From assembly GCF_000372525.1 (NCBI RefSeq), contig NZ_AQUR01000087.1:50118-114117 (forward strand): a stretch of DNA of 64,000 nt, in the 5' to 3' direction. Below, piece by piece: positions 19,345-27,233 of the stretch. How positions within the stretch are numbered: position 1 is the stretch's first letter; every line of letters begins with the position of its first letter. Source of the stretch: Cupriavidus neocaledonicus. Lineage in GTDB: Bacteria > Pseudomonadota > Gammaproteobacteria > Burkholderiales > Burkholderiaceae. The translations under genes and the position numbers were made by a program. The notes beneath the pieces were generated by a model. The model saw nothing but the letters and a program-made list of their open reading frames with translations. It ran no database searches and was not told the DNA's origin.

Positions 19345-19663
19345 GGCGCGAGTTTGTCGACAGCTACGTGTCTAATGAGAGCTGGTTGATGCTGCGAGCC
19401 CTGGCCTAGGAACTCTATCTCTCGGGGCGGCTGCGAGAATAACTTCCGGCCGGAAGCTACGCGCGCAAGGTGCTCGAACAGCTGCGCATGGACCTGTCCT
19501 GGTCGTCCTCTTGTCTGGAAGGCAACCGCCATGCCCTGAAGGCGACCGAAGAGCTGTTCACGCGCGGAACCGCAGGCAGCGACGCCGACACGGTGATGCT
19601 GCTCAACCACAAGACCGCCATCGAGTACTCGCGGACGCTGGCCGGCTGGAAGGCCTAGCCCCA
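19345..19663 (+). pseudogene. Fragment of a Fic-family gene (decayed duplicate)
   Basis: Nearly identical to 23701-24026 inside the intact fic gene further right (REFVDSYVxNESWL ... WSSSCLEGNR ... ATEELFxRGTAGSDADTVMLLNHK). It has two in-frame stops (TAG in CTGGCCTAG, TAA in GAGAATAAC) and lacks both the wHTH start and the Fic motif. It abuts the 3' end of the intact minus-strand HTH gene, so a deletion joined the broken fic directly to that gene. Confidence 0.88.
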
Positions 19664-20857
19664 TCCGAAGCCTGGCCGTTTCGGTTCAGGTGCGTCGATA
19701 ATTGGGTCAGAGACTTGAACAAGCGGGTCGAGCCAATCAGCTTTCGCCCGTGCCCAAGAAAGCCAATCGACTTGTTCTGCGGATGGGCCTCCCGTCGCAG
19801 CCGTCTGCCTTTCTACCGCATTCGCATAGTCGCGAAGCCTGGCGGCGCGTTCCCAGTTGGTCGCTTGCGACTCGAGTTGCTTGAAGCGCTCGACCTCATC
19901 AGTTAGCCGCCTCGTCAGAAATTCATAGTGGGCGACGGCGCGTTGGTGAGCTTCTTTCCGACGAGTCTCTTCCAATTGCTTCGCATGGGTCTGCCGTGCC
20001 AAGTCCAGGACGCCCGCGATGACACCGCTTAGGCGCTGCTCAAGCCGAGTTCTCGGGGTATCCTTCCACGATGACCTCGATGGCCAGCGACCGACTTCGA
20101 TTGTCAGGACCCCCGTTGGGATGAAGTCATATCTGGCGATATTCGGGTACTCCACGGAACCATCCCACCGAGACCGCCCCCAATAGCGTTTTTGTGCGCG
20201 TTCCTCCGCCGGTGTAATCACATGGGGGAGTCTCTTCACTTGCTCGGCTAGTGAGAAAGCCATTGTCGTGCCGGTTTCAAGCCATCTGATGAGCGTCTCG
20301 CCCTGGTCCGGATTGACTTCAAACTCGAAGCCTTGCGTGGCCAGTGACTTAATCAGACCGTCGACGATGCCGAGGGTTCTATCGAGTGAAGCCTTTGTTA
20401 CGGATATATTGAGGACGTCCTTTGGTGCAGACCGCAGCAAAGTGTTCTCTGGCCAGCCGTCTCGTCGGCGCAATCGCTCGGACGCAGAGCGAACGAGCGG
20501 GTGCAGAGAAGAAGATGATTGTTCTGGTAAGGGCTCTACGTGTAGTTCCTTACGCAGTCGCGCAGACGCTTTTCTCGTAGCCTCTCGGATTTCCGCTTGC
20601 TCTGGCGGAAGCTTGACCAGACCCGTTCTCGACAAGTGTTCTTGTTTGAGGTCGGGAAGCGGGACCCGGTTCATGATTCTTCCCGCTTTGACTTTTGCCC
20701 AGTAGCCTCGACTAGGCAGGGGAATTGCCAATGTCCGGCAAATCTTGGCAAGCCCGACATCTGACAATCCGTATCGTGGCGCCACGACAGTCACCGGGTC
20801 CGTCCAGACTTCGTTGTAAAGCGTTTCGCGGTCGACTGGTTGGGTTGCTTCTTTCAC
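19655..20857 (-). CDS. Unknown protein with N-terminal HTH-like segment (intact copy of a duplicated gene)
   Basis: A 400-residue protein of no recognised family. Residues 8-60 (RETLYNEVWTDPVTVVAPRY ... GLAKICRTLAIPLPSRGYW) look like a helix-turn-helix domain. The central part is mixed, with a beta-rich segment (YDFIPTGVLTIEVGRW), and the C-terminal third is a charged coiled-coil (ETRRKEAHQRAVAHYEFLTR). It starts with GTG at 20857 behind a good GGAGG ribosome-binding site. An N-terminal fragment of a second copy lies at 24896-24987. A DNA-binding regulator or a defence accessory are both possible; no function can be assigned. Confidence 0.7.
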   Translation of the reverse strand: MKEATQPVDRETLYNEVWTDPVTVVAPRYGLSDVGLAKICRTLAIPLPSRGYWAKVKAGRIMNRVPLPDLKQEHLSRTGLVKLPPEQAEIREATRKASARLRKELHVEPLPEQSSSSLHPLVRSASERLRRRDGWPENTLLRSAPKDVLNISVTKASLDRTLGIVDGLIKSLATQGFEFEVNPDQGETLIRWLETGTTMAFSLAEQVKRLPHVITPAEERAQKRYWGRSRWDGSVEYPNIARYDFIPTGVLTIEVGRWPSRSSWKDTPRTRLEQRLSGVIAGVLDLARQTHAKQLEETRRKEAHQRAVAHYEFLTRRLTDEVERFKQLESQATNWERAARLRDYANAVERQTAATGGPSAEQVDWLSWARAKADWLDPLVQVSDPIIDAPEPKRPGFGWG

Positions 20858-20989
20858 CCTTTCCTCCCATCATCGAACACCCACACCAATCAAAAGGCGG
20901 GTGACTACCCTTGTCATCGCGCGGGTGGGAGTGCGAATCTCGTCGCTCCGGATGTTACTCGTGCACCTCCAACACGAGCGACGAATACC

Positions 20990-21097
20990 TTGGCAGCGCC
21001 TCGCACGACAGGGTCCGACCAAACGTGCTACGCGGGACCTCTTGGAGGTACGTACACGATTACAGCGAGCGGCCGTAAAAACTATGGTGGCTGCTAG
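20990..21097 (+). pseudogene. Remnant with a small conserved C-terminal Cys/Gly motif
   Basis: The plus frame ending at TAG 21097 reads TCYAGPLGGTYTITASGR followed by KNYGGC. This matches a recurrent C-terminal motif (C-x-GPxGG-x-Y-x-I-x-SGRK-x-Y) of small secreted or nuclease-associated proteins. No plausible start or upstream domain is present in this frame, so it is probably the tail of a lost gene. Family name uncertain. Confidence 0.35.
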
Positions 21098-21111
21098 GCA
21101 TACTGCCGTGC

Positions 21112-21417
21112 TCACGAAACCCTGAAATGGTCCGTGGTCTGGCCAGCATTCACCGCGCGCTGAAGCCATTCGGGTAGGTCGCCGTGGCCATCCCAGCTAT
21201 GGCCGGCAGCGTCTCTGAAGCGGGCGGGACGGACCTTTTGGCTGGTAGCCGGAGTCGTTGCGGCAAAGCATCCGGCGGCAACCAGGTCATCTATTGCGAT
21301 GCCGTGCTTGGCCATCTGAGACTTTACCCAAAGAATCGCAGCAGCGCGCTCCCTTAGTTGTTGCGCATCTGAAAGGCGTTCAACAAGGGGCGAGGTGGGG
21401 GCGTTGAATCTGAGCAT
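21112..21417 (-). CDS. H-NS-family nucleoid protein (xenogeneic silencer type)
   Basis: A 101-residue protein. The N-terminal half is helical (RLSDAQQLRERAAAILWVKSQ ... MAKHGIAIDDL). The C-terminal half carries the H-NS DNA-binding pattern: RFRDAAGHSWDGHGDLPEWL then an acidic/aromatic end (TTDHFRV), matching YRDP.G..W.GRG..P.WL of Burkholderiales H-NS proteins. The core R-G-R hook is changed to G-H-G, so DNA binding may be altered. Carried inside the island, it could silence the AT-rich cargo. Ribosome-binding site is weak. Confidence 0.7.
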   Translation of the reverse strand: MLRFNAPTSPLVERLSDAQQLRERAAAILWVKSQMAKHGIAIDDLVAAGCFAATTPATSQKVRPARFRDAAGHSWDGHGDLPEWLQRAVNAGQTTDHFRVS

Positions 21418-21512
21418 CGTTAGGATTCGCTCACGTTAGCATTGAACAGAAGCGTCACTAGCTGCAGTATCAGGCGTATTCTAACTCCATCGATATGCGC
21501 TCGGAGGAGGCT

Positions 21513-21818
21513 ATGGTCTACCCCGTTGGACTTGAGGTGGCGGGCATCGATGACGACATTGGGGTCCAGTTCCAGTATCTCATCGGCAGGTACAACCAGA
21601 CTTTTGCGGTCAGCCGCGAAGCTTTGGAGGGCCATTTCGGTCTGGCACTCGCAGGATTTTCCGGCAAGGATAGGAGCCATGCGATTCTCGGGGCTTTCAT
21701 GCATGGATGGGAACGAATCAGAGATGCAGCGGCAAGGAGTCGCAGGGTGCCAAGCAACTCTCGCATCGTTCTGACGTCCAGCGACTTCCCGGTGAACGAG
21801 GTCACCGGTCGAGGATAG
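21513..21818 (+). CDS. DUF1488-like small protein
   Basis: A 101-residue protein starting MVYPVGLEVAGIDDDIGVQF. It has the layout of DUF1488: a beta-rich N-terminus, then VSREALEGHFGL and a helical FSGKDRSHAILGAFMHGWERI. The ATG at 21513 lies just after a GGAGGAGG ribosome-binding site (21503-21510), which makes it preferable to the ATG six codons upstream. Function unknown; such genes are common on plasmids and genomic islands. Confidence 0.55.
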   Translation: MVYPVGLEVAGIDDDIGVQFQYLIGRYNQTFAVSREALEGHFGLALAGFSGKDRSHAILGAFMHGWERIRDAAARSRRVPSNSRIVLTSSDFPVNEVTGRG

Positions 21819-21907
21819 TCTCGTTTCCACAACATCACCCTCTTGAGGGGCGCCGGCAGAAATGACATGGGGCAGAGTGATGACATCCGTTCAATCCCAG
21901 TCCAAAT

Positions 21908-22195
21908 ATGCCAAGGCGTCGACGTCGTCCTTTAGTTCAGCAGCTACAGTATCGGTATGTCTGGGAAATCGTCAGGTGGTGGCTCTTCGCATTCATTGCA
22001 TTTCTGGGCGCCCAAGCCATCAACACGATTCTTTGCCTGCCGGTCAGTAGGCTAGCGACGGTGAAGTGCGAGCCTGCGTTTCCACTATTGAATGCCGTAT
22101 GGCCGATTCTTGTTGTCGTTGGCGTGACAGCAGGCGTCTGGCGATACTACCGTGACTATCACTGCGGCGACATGTACCGCGATTTCTACCATTGA
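21908..22195 (+). CDS. Small two-helix membrane protein, unknown
   Basis: A 95-residue protein with a basic N-terminus (MPRRRRRPLVQQLQYRYVWE) and two hydrophobic helices at about residues 22-43 and 60-78, followed by a charged tail (WRYYRDYHCGDMYRDFYH). No family recognised. No strong ribosome-binding site. A second small membrane frame follows directly on the same strand. Confidence 0.4.
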   Translation: MPRRRRRPLVQQLQYRYVWEIVRWWLFAFIAFLGAQAINTILCLPVSRLATVKCEPAFPLLNAVWPILVVVGVTAGVWRYYRDYHCGDMYRDFYH

Positions 22196-22208
22196 TGGTT
22201 GTCATCGC

Positions 22209-22454
22209 GTGACCACTTGGACAAAGCTCTTCGCCAGAGCATTCCTTGCCGCCATCGTCATTGTCGTGGCTGCCATTGTGGCGCGCCACATCTACCTCCG
22301 TGTTGCGCCGGAAGGTGATACACGCATGGAGGCCGTGCGTGACATTGAGACGCCGCCGCCTATTTGCGTACCTGGCATCCACCCGGACTCGCTTCGCCGC
22401 AGTGCAGCAGACTCGGATACCTTGTCCCTTAGACGCACCTGTCTCGAGTCATAA
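22209..22454 (+). CDS. Small single-pass membrane protein, doubtful
   Basis: From a GTG at 22209 the frame gives 81 residues with one strong helix (LFARAFLAAIVIVVAAIVA) and a soluble tail (GDTRMEAVRDIETPPPICVP). It lies 13 bp after the previous two-helix gene and could form a pair with it. Not recognised; composition alone supports it. Confidence 0.3.
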   Translation: MTTWTKLFARAFLAAIVIVVAAIVARHIYLRVAPEGDTRMEAVRDIETPPPICVPGIHPDSLRRSAADSDTLSLRRTCLES

Positions 22455-22488
22455 GGGGGAGCACCCCATCAGAGCGGATTCTTGACGC

Positions 22489-22767
22489 TCACCGGCTCCG
22501 CCCGGTACACCGAAAGTAGTACGAGTGTCGGTGGTGCCGGGCTCGCATCCTCTTTACGAAGAAGCGAACCCTCCCTGCAGGTCCAGCGTCCATTTCGACC
22601 TCTTGATGAAGCTCCTGCGTTAATGCCGCGGGCGGCAGCAGGCTCACGGCGGCCGAAACGAACTGTCCAGGGATGCGCGCGAGGATGCCGTTTGCTCCAG
22701 GCACTGGCGGCTCGTTGAGGCTGTTTCCTCGGAGATGGCACTCCGAAGCCAGATGGTTGTTACCCAT
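22489..22767 (-). CDS. Small hypothetical protein with basic C-terminus
   Basis: A 92-residue frame starting ATG at 22767 with GAGGA about 8 nt upstream. The C-terminal half (EVEMDAGPAGRVRFFVKRMR followed by ARHHRHSYYF) resembles short basic proteins common on integrative elements. No function known; plus-strand frames over the same DNA look like noise. Confidence 0.35.
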   Translation of the reverse strand: MGNNHLASECHLRGNSLNEPPVPGANGILARIPGQFVSAAVSLLPPAALTQELHQEVEMDAGPAGRVRFFVKRMRARHHRHSYYFRCTGRSR

Positions 22768-22871
22768 GATGCAATTCCTCAATCCCGGTGCCTCGGCAGG
22801 CCAAGCCCCCCCAGCAACCGACGACTCTCCCTCAGCGCGGCTCCGCTACGCGGCATGAAGGCGCGCGTGTC

Positions 22872-23120
22872 CTACACGCGGCAAGGCCCGACGCGTATCC
22901 CTTGTTTGTCGCGCTGGATGAGCGGCAGATGTCCAAACGCCCGCAGCCGTGCGAGGTCTTGCCGCGTTGAAGCGGACGCAATCAGGCCGGCCAGCGCGGC
23001 GGACTCGATGCCGAACGACCCGCACGACGGGCAGGTGTACCTGAACCCGCGTAGTTGGGACGACCGAATCCGCTCTGCGGCCGCGCCGCATAACGGGCAA
23101 TTCGCTGGTTCTGGGAGCAT
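22872..23120 (-). CDS. Small zinc-ribbon protein
   Basis: An 82-residue protein with two CxxC pairs, CPLCG near residue 8 and CPSCG near residue 30, spaced as in a zinc ribbon, followed by a short helical domain (IESAALAGLIASASTRQDLARL). Proteins of this kind are frequent in integrative elements, where they may bind nucleic acid or act as adaptors. ATG at 23120 with GAGG close upstream. Function not known. Confidence 0.55.
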   Translation of the reverse strand: MLPEPANCPLCGAAAERIRSSQLRGFRYTCPSCGSFGIESAALAGLIASASTRQDLARLRAFGHLPLIQRDKQGIRVGPCRV

Positions 23121-23358
23121 GGCCTCAAACGAGATACCTGTATGGATATACAGTATAGCCGAGCTTTGACGAACGGAAACCTCACAGTGAGTGGGGCGCC
23201 ACAGCGCGAGCTTCCAGACGGACCAACGAGTCGACGAAAGTTCTCTTCGGGCTCACCGCCAGAGAGCGCTTGGCCATGGCGAATCTGCTCAGAAATCTGC
23301 AGGTATTTGCTCGATTGAGTACAATTTGCTCATTATTGGGCAGATTCTGAGCGGATAC

Positions 23359-24723
23359 ATGCGCAAAGTGACCTCTCACGGTATCTTGGAAGCCCTCTGG
23401 CAATTAACTCAGGCCGGGCGGCCGGAGGTCTCCTCCACCGACATCATTTCCGCCACGCAAGGCAGCTCAGCCACTGTCCGGCGCCACCTCGACGCGCTAT
23501 GCGCGAGCGGTAAGGTCGTTCGCAGTGGTCATGCTCGGGCAACACGCTATCGGTTGCAGGCAGGCAGCTCGGCCACGGAGCCGGCCACTCTCCGAATGCC
23601 AGCCCCAACCGAAGCGCTACCGCACGTAGTTTGGTCACCAGCGGCAATTGCGCTGGGTCACAAGCTCGACGTGCCCCTGGCCGCGCGGAGCCCGGTGACA
23701 TATCGGCGCGAGTTTGTCGACAGCTACGTGCCTAACGAGAGCTGGCTGATGTCGCAAGCCCTGGCCCAAGAGCTCTATCTCTCGGGGCGCCTGCGAGAGC
23801 AATTGCCGGCCGGAACTTACGCGCGCAAGGTGTTGGAACCGCTGCGCATTGACCTGTCCTGGTCGTCCTCTTGCCTGGAAGGCAACCGCTACGACCTGAA
23901 GGCGACCGAAGAGCTGTTCGCGCGGGGAACCGCAGGAAGCGATGCCGACACGGTGATGCTGCTCAATCACAAGGCCGCCATCGAGTACCTCGTAGACGCC
24001 GTACCGCTGCAAGGCCTATCCACACCCCTCATCAGAAACCTGCACGCAGTGCTCATGCAGGACCTCCTAGCTGGTACGGACGCACTCGGTGTCATCCGAA
24101 AGAAGGTACTCAACATTAGCGACACGGCATACGTGCCCACCCAGGTGCCCGCCATCCTCCAAGAGATGTTGGACGCAATCGTCGACAAGGTCCGCCACAT
24201 TAAGAATCCGGTTGAAGCCGCCTTCTTCCTTTGGGTGAACTTGGCCTACCTGCAGCCGTTCGACGATGGCAACAAGCGCATCAGTCGTCTGGCTGCGAAC
24301 ATTCCCCTGATGCTCTACAACTGCCCGCCGCTGTCGTTCCTGGACGTCGACCAGCAGAGCTACGCTCGCGCGATGCTCGGTGTGTATGAATTCCGGGATG
24401 TTGCGCTCGCGGTGGACCTGTTTGCGTGGACCTATCGGCGCTCGCTGAAGAAGTACGGCGCCACCATGGCATCCGTGGGAGTGCCGAACCCACTCCGGCT
24501 GCGCTACCGACAGGGTCTGACCGCCGCCATCGGCTTAGTTGTTAGAGACCGGAAGTCCGCTCAAGCAGCCGTAGACGCATTGGGGCTCACGGAAGACCAG
24601 GCGCCAGGATTTCGAGCCATGCTGCTCGACGAATTGAAGAAGCTCGAAGTGTTCAATTGCGCTCGGTACGGCCTGACACTGCTAGCCGTACAGGCCTGGA
24701 TTGACGCCAATCGCCCCCACTAA
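23359..24723 (+). CDS. Winged-HTH Fic-family protein with variant catalytic motif
   Basis: A 454-residue protein starting MRKVTSHGILEALWQLTQAG. Residues about 5-60 form a winged helix (SSTDIISATQGSSATVRRHLDALCASGKVVRSG). Next is an inhibitory-helix motif SSSCLEGN near 169-176, of the S/T-x-x-x-E-G/N type, and a Fic core reading AYLQPFDDGNKRISRL near 296-310. The catalytic His of HPFxxGNGR is Gln here and the second Gly is Lys, a known divergent subfamily whose AMP-transferase activity is doubtful. Upstream in-frame starts exist, but 23359 gives the expected N-terminus. The intact partner of the pseudogene at 19345. Confidence 0.8.
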   Translation: MRKVTSHGILEALWQLTQAGRPEVSSTDIISATQGSSATVRRHLDALCASGKVVRSGHARATRYRLQAGSSATEPATLRMPAPTEALPHVVWSPAAIALGHKLDVPLAARSPVTYRREFVDSYVPNESWLMSQALAQELYLSGRLREQLPAGTYARKVLEPLRIDLSWSSSCLEGNRYDLKATEELFARGTAGSDADTVMLLNHKAAIEYLVDAVPLQGLSTPLIRNLHAVLMQDLLAGTDALGVIRKKVLNISDTAYVPTQVPAILQEMLDAIVDKVRHIKNPVEAAFFLWVNLAYLQPFDDGNKRISRLAANIPLMLYNCPPLSFLDVDQQSYARAMLGVYEFRDVALAVDLFAWTYRRSLKKYGATMASVGVPNPLRLRYRQGLTAAIGLVVRDRKSAQAAVDALGLTEDQAPGFRAMLLDELKKLEVFNCARYGLTLLAVQAWIDANRPH

Positions 24724-25085
24724 ACTCGGGCATTGCCGCGAAGGTACCAGTTTTTCCTTGCCGCGTAGCCACAAGTCCCCAACAGCGTTGCTGCCAAATC
24801 CCCCATTGCAGGCACAGCTGCCCCCCGTGTATCACCTGAACGGCTTTCGGGCCCACCTTTTCGTTCGGCATTCGTGAGTACCCCTGAAGTGGGGAGCTGG
24901 GTCCGTCCACACTTCGTTGTACAGCGTCTCGCGGTCGACTGATTGGGTTGCTTCTTTCTCTCTTTCCTCCCATCATCGAACACCCTGGGCCAACGGAAGT
25001 CTCAAGCGATATTTCGAAGCCCAGCTCACGCGCGACAAGCCGGCAGTGGCTGCCACGATACCGCAGAGAGTGCTCGCTTGCGCTG
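24724..25085. other. Spacer with only the gene fragment
   Basis: Between the fic stop and the next minus-strand gene I see only the fragment at 24896-24987. The remaining frames are short and lack ribosome-binding sites. Confidence 0.6.
24896..24987 (-). pseudogene. N-terminal fragment of the duplicated HTH-like gene
   Basis: The minus strand reads KEATQSVDRETLYNEVWTDP and then loses similarity; this equals the start of the intact gene at 19655-20857 with a few substitutions. The GTG start is mutated to GAG. The preserved stretch includes the upstream GGAGG and the shared CATCATCGAACACCC flank. Complements the fic fragment at 19345 (see findings). Confidence 0.85.
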
Positions 25086-25529
25086 CTATCTCCGGCCGGT
25101 CAAAAAGTCCTGCCAGTCGGACGCGTAAGCACAGTCCATCGGCGTGGGGTCTTCCTCAATAACCGGGCAGGTCGAGTACTCGATGCGCTTGCGGAACAGC
25201 GTCGCTGCCGGCTCGGGTATTTCGCCCAGGCGCACGTAGCTGGTGTTACCTGAACGGTGGGTAGGAACACTGAGGGGCTCGGGGCGAGGTGGGAGCTCCT
25301 CGTTCCCGGTCAACCCGACTGCGAGAGCGCGCGCGACGAGGTCAAAGATGGATGATGCGTGGCGCGGGTAGGCATGCAGGGTTCGTTTCTCGCCGTGCTG
25401 GCGCTGGTCTTCGTGCAACTGCACCACGTAGTCGGGAGTGGCACTGCGCTCGAGCCTGCCTATGTAAGCGGTTGCTATCCCCCTGGCCGAGCCGTTCTGG
25501 CCGACAACTTCTACAGTGACTTTTAGCAT
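25086..25529 (-). CDS. Hypothetical protein, last gene of a five-gene operon
   Basis: A 147-residue protein starting MLKVTVEVVGQNGSARGIAT. The N-terminal ~70 residues look like a small beta-alpha domain; the tail is polar with PRPEPLSVPTHRSGNTSYVR. The ATG at 25529 has GGAACT upstream; an in-frame extension further upstream is not protein-like. Not recognised. It follows the XRE gene by about 105 bp on the same strand. Confidence 0.5.
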   Translation of the reverse strand: MLKVTVEVVGQNGSARGIATAYIGRLERSATPDYVVQLHEDQRQHGEKRTLHAYPRHASSIFDLVARALAVGLTGNEELPPRPEPLSVPTHRSGNTSYVRLGEIPEPAATLFRKRIEYSTCPVIEEDPTPMDCAYASDWQDFLTGRR

Positions 25530-25634
25530 GATGAGTTCCAACGAACAGTAGTAACGGGAGATTCGAGTTGCCCCAGTATCCGAGGCCACGGGCCTCCATC
25601 TCACAAGCGGCCATGGCGTTAGGTCTGCTCGCTG

Positions 25635-26012
25635 CTATCCATTGCGATGGAAGTCATCGTCCTCACCCACGTCCGGCATTGCTGCCAACGCTTCCTTGAA
25701 TGTGGGCTTCTTCTTCCTGGGCTTGCTTGCCCGCTGTCGTGGCTTTGCCTGCCTTGTAAGCATCAACGGGTTAATGGTAGGAACAGGCGCAATCATGTCG
25801 AGCCATCCTTCGCGGCCCAAGGCTCTAAGCACCGTGCAGAGGGTGCGCAATGACGAGCCATTGCCTGCCTCGAGGTTCCGTAGAGCCCGCACGCTGATGC
25901 CAGCTCGTTTTGAGAGGGTAGCTTGGTCGATGTTGCGATGGATGCGGTAAGTCTTCAGATAGCCTCCTATCTCGGCTTCCATCTCCTCCAAAGTAAGGTA
26001 CCGGCGCGTCAT
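25635..26012 (-). CDS. XRE-family helix-turn-helix regulator
   Basis: A 125-residue protein starting MTRRYLTLEEMEAEIGGYLK. The Cro/C1-type HTH is at about residues 16-72 (YRIHRNIDQATLSKRAGISV ... RALRNLEAGNGSSLRTLCTVLRALG), followed by a basic tail (RQAKPRQRASKPRKKKPTF). It resembles the HipB-like antitoxin group, but no HipA kinase gene is nearby. A GTG 36 codons upstream would overlap the phosphatase-like gene and cannot be excluded. Probably regulates its own operon. Confidence 0.7.
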   Translation of the reverse strand: MTRRYLTLEEMEAEIGGYLKTYRIHRNIDQATLSKRAGISVRALRNLEAGNGSSLRTLCTVLRALGREGWLDMIAPVPTINPLMLTRQAKPRQRASKPRKKKPTFKEALAAMPDVGEDDDFHRNG

Positions 26013-26076
26013 GGCCTGGTCCAGACTTCGGAGAGCCAAGAGTGAATCCGCTGCAGGGGAGGTCGAGCGCCAGAAC

Positions 26077-26580
26077 TCATACTTGACCGCGCCGTGTTTT
26101 CCGTTGAGGTCTCCCTTCACCCATCATTAGGATAACGACCGATGGGTTCGTCTGTGCTAGCCGTCTCAAGACGACGTGGTAGCCATACAAGCGATGCAGT
26201 GCGAGCGCGACGGCGCAAGACCTCGAGTAGCCCCCCTCGCAGTGGATGACTACAGAGGTGACGTCGCTCGGCAGGGACTCCACGAACCGACGAATGACTT
26301 GTGCCTGTTCGACGGTGAAGGCTTCGCCAAGGGATGCACGAGCTCTTTGGGAAAGGTTCGGGCTGAGAAAGTCGACGTCGGCGAAGCTCGCTCGTACCAC
26401 GTGCTCGAAGCCATCCACATTTGCAGGGTGGCGTCCAGGTGCGATTATGGAAATGATGGCAACCCAGGGGAGGCGTGGAAGCCTTTCTGCTTCGTCACGC
26501 GACAGCGCGAACACCTGTCGGATGCCATCATCTGGTCGCCTGTAGAGCGCGGCTATAACGCCTTTGAGTCGCAGGGTCAC
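26077..26580 (-). CDS. Cysteine-phosphatase-like protein (CX5R motif)
   Basis: A 167-residue protein whose core reads VVIHCEGGYSRSCAVALAL near residues 110-128, the HCX5R(S/T) P-loop of the protein tyrosine/dual-specificity phosphatase fold, with Asp residues upstream (FADVDF) that could act as general acid. Third gene of a minus-strand operon, 39 bp after its upstream neighbour. A GTG start is used; the ribosome-binding site is weak. Small phosphatases of this type recur in mobile elements, but their targets are unknown. Confidence 0.65.
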   Translation of the reverse strand: MTLRLKGVIAALYRRPDDGIRQVFALSRDEAERLPRLPWVAIISIIAPGRHPANVDGFEHVVRASFADVDFLSPNLSQRARASLGEAFTVEQAQVIRRFVESLPSDVTSVVIHCEGGYSRSCAVALALHRLYGYHVVLRRLAQTNPSVVILMMGEGRPQRKTRRGQV

Positions 26581-26619
26581 GGTTGTGTCCCGCGCGGGAT
26601 GGACAGCAGCCGACTTGTG

Positions 26620-27192
26620 CTACGGCTCAAGGTCATTCTCCCAGTTCTCTAGGTGCCTTGTAACGGAAGCCGGATTTGAGAAGTCGAGCAAGAGGAATTG
26701 TCCTCCCCCCAATCGGGCTAGGAACTTGAAGAGTTCAATACGCAACCGGGTCATGATTTCCGGTGTCGCTGCTTCATTCAAGTCCCCGCCCGCAGCGCTC
26801 CAGAAGCCTTCGCGATATAAAAGGTACTGGAGGTCTGGGTCATCGTCGAGGCCTCGCGCTACGTACGCATAGACAACCTCGCCATCTTGGTCTTCGGGAA
26901 TCTGTACCAGAGTGCAGTCCTTCTCGACCCATTTCAGCCCGAGGGCAACCGCCTCCTGCAAATCGTTTGAGAAGTACCAGGTCACACTGTCGTCGGGGTC
27001 TTCGATTGCATAGGTGGGATAGCCAAAGCGCGCCAGGCTAGCCAATAGCTCGTCCGGGGTATGGCACGTAGCCTTACCCAAGGCCTGAACCACAGGTGGA
27101 ATGTCTTGGACTATGCTTCCGAGGTGCAGTGCTGGCGTCGGCGTGTGGCCGAAGGCATCAGGTCCGTACGTTGGGGATTTCGACTTTGTCAC
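26620..27192 (-). CDS. Hypothetical protein, second gene of the operon
   Basis: A 190-residue acidic protein (MTKSKSPTYGPDAFGHTPTP ...) of no recognised family, with motifs FGYPTYAIEDPDDSVTWYFS and VVYAYVARGLDDDPDLQYLL. The GTG start at 27192 follows a perfect GGAGGAG at 5-nt spacing; the longer frame opening with TTG is rejected for that reason. Lies 41 bp after the first gene and 39 bp before the phosphatase-like gene. Confidence 0.55.
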   Translation of the reverse strand: MTKSKSPTYGPDAFGHTPTPALHLGSIVQDIPPVVQALGKATCHTPDELLASLARFGYPTYAIEDPDDSVTWYFSNDLQEAVALGLKWVEKDCTLVQIPEDQDGEVVYAYVARGLDDDPDLQYLLYREGFWSAAGGDLNEAATPEIMTRLRIELFKFLARLGGGQFLLLDFSNPASVTRHLENWENDLEP

Positions 27193-27233
27193 GGCATCTC
27201 CTCCGCCGGGCAATATGTCGCTTCGCACGTCCG

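Noticed and set aside
25635..26012. HipAB toxin-antitoxin system
   Set aside because: The XRE protein resembles HipB, but no HipA kinase is encoded on either side.
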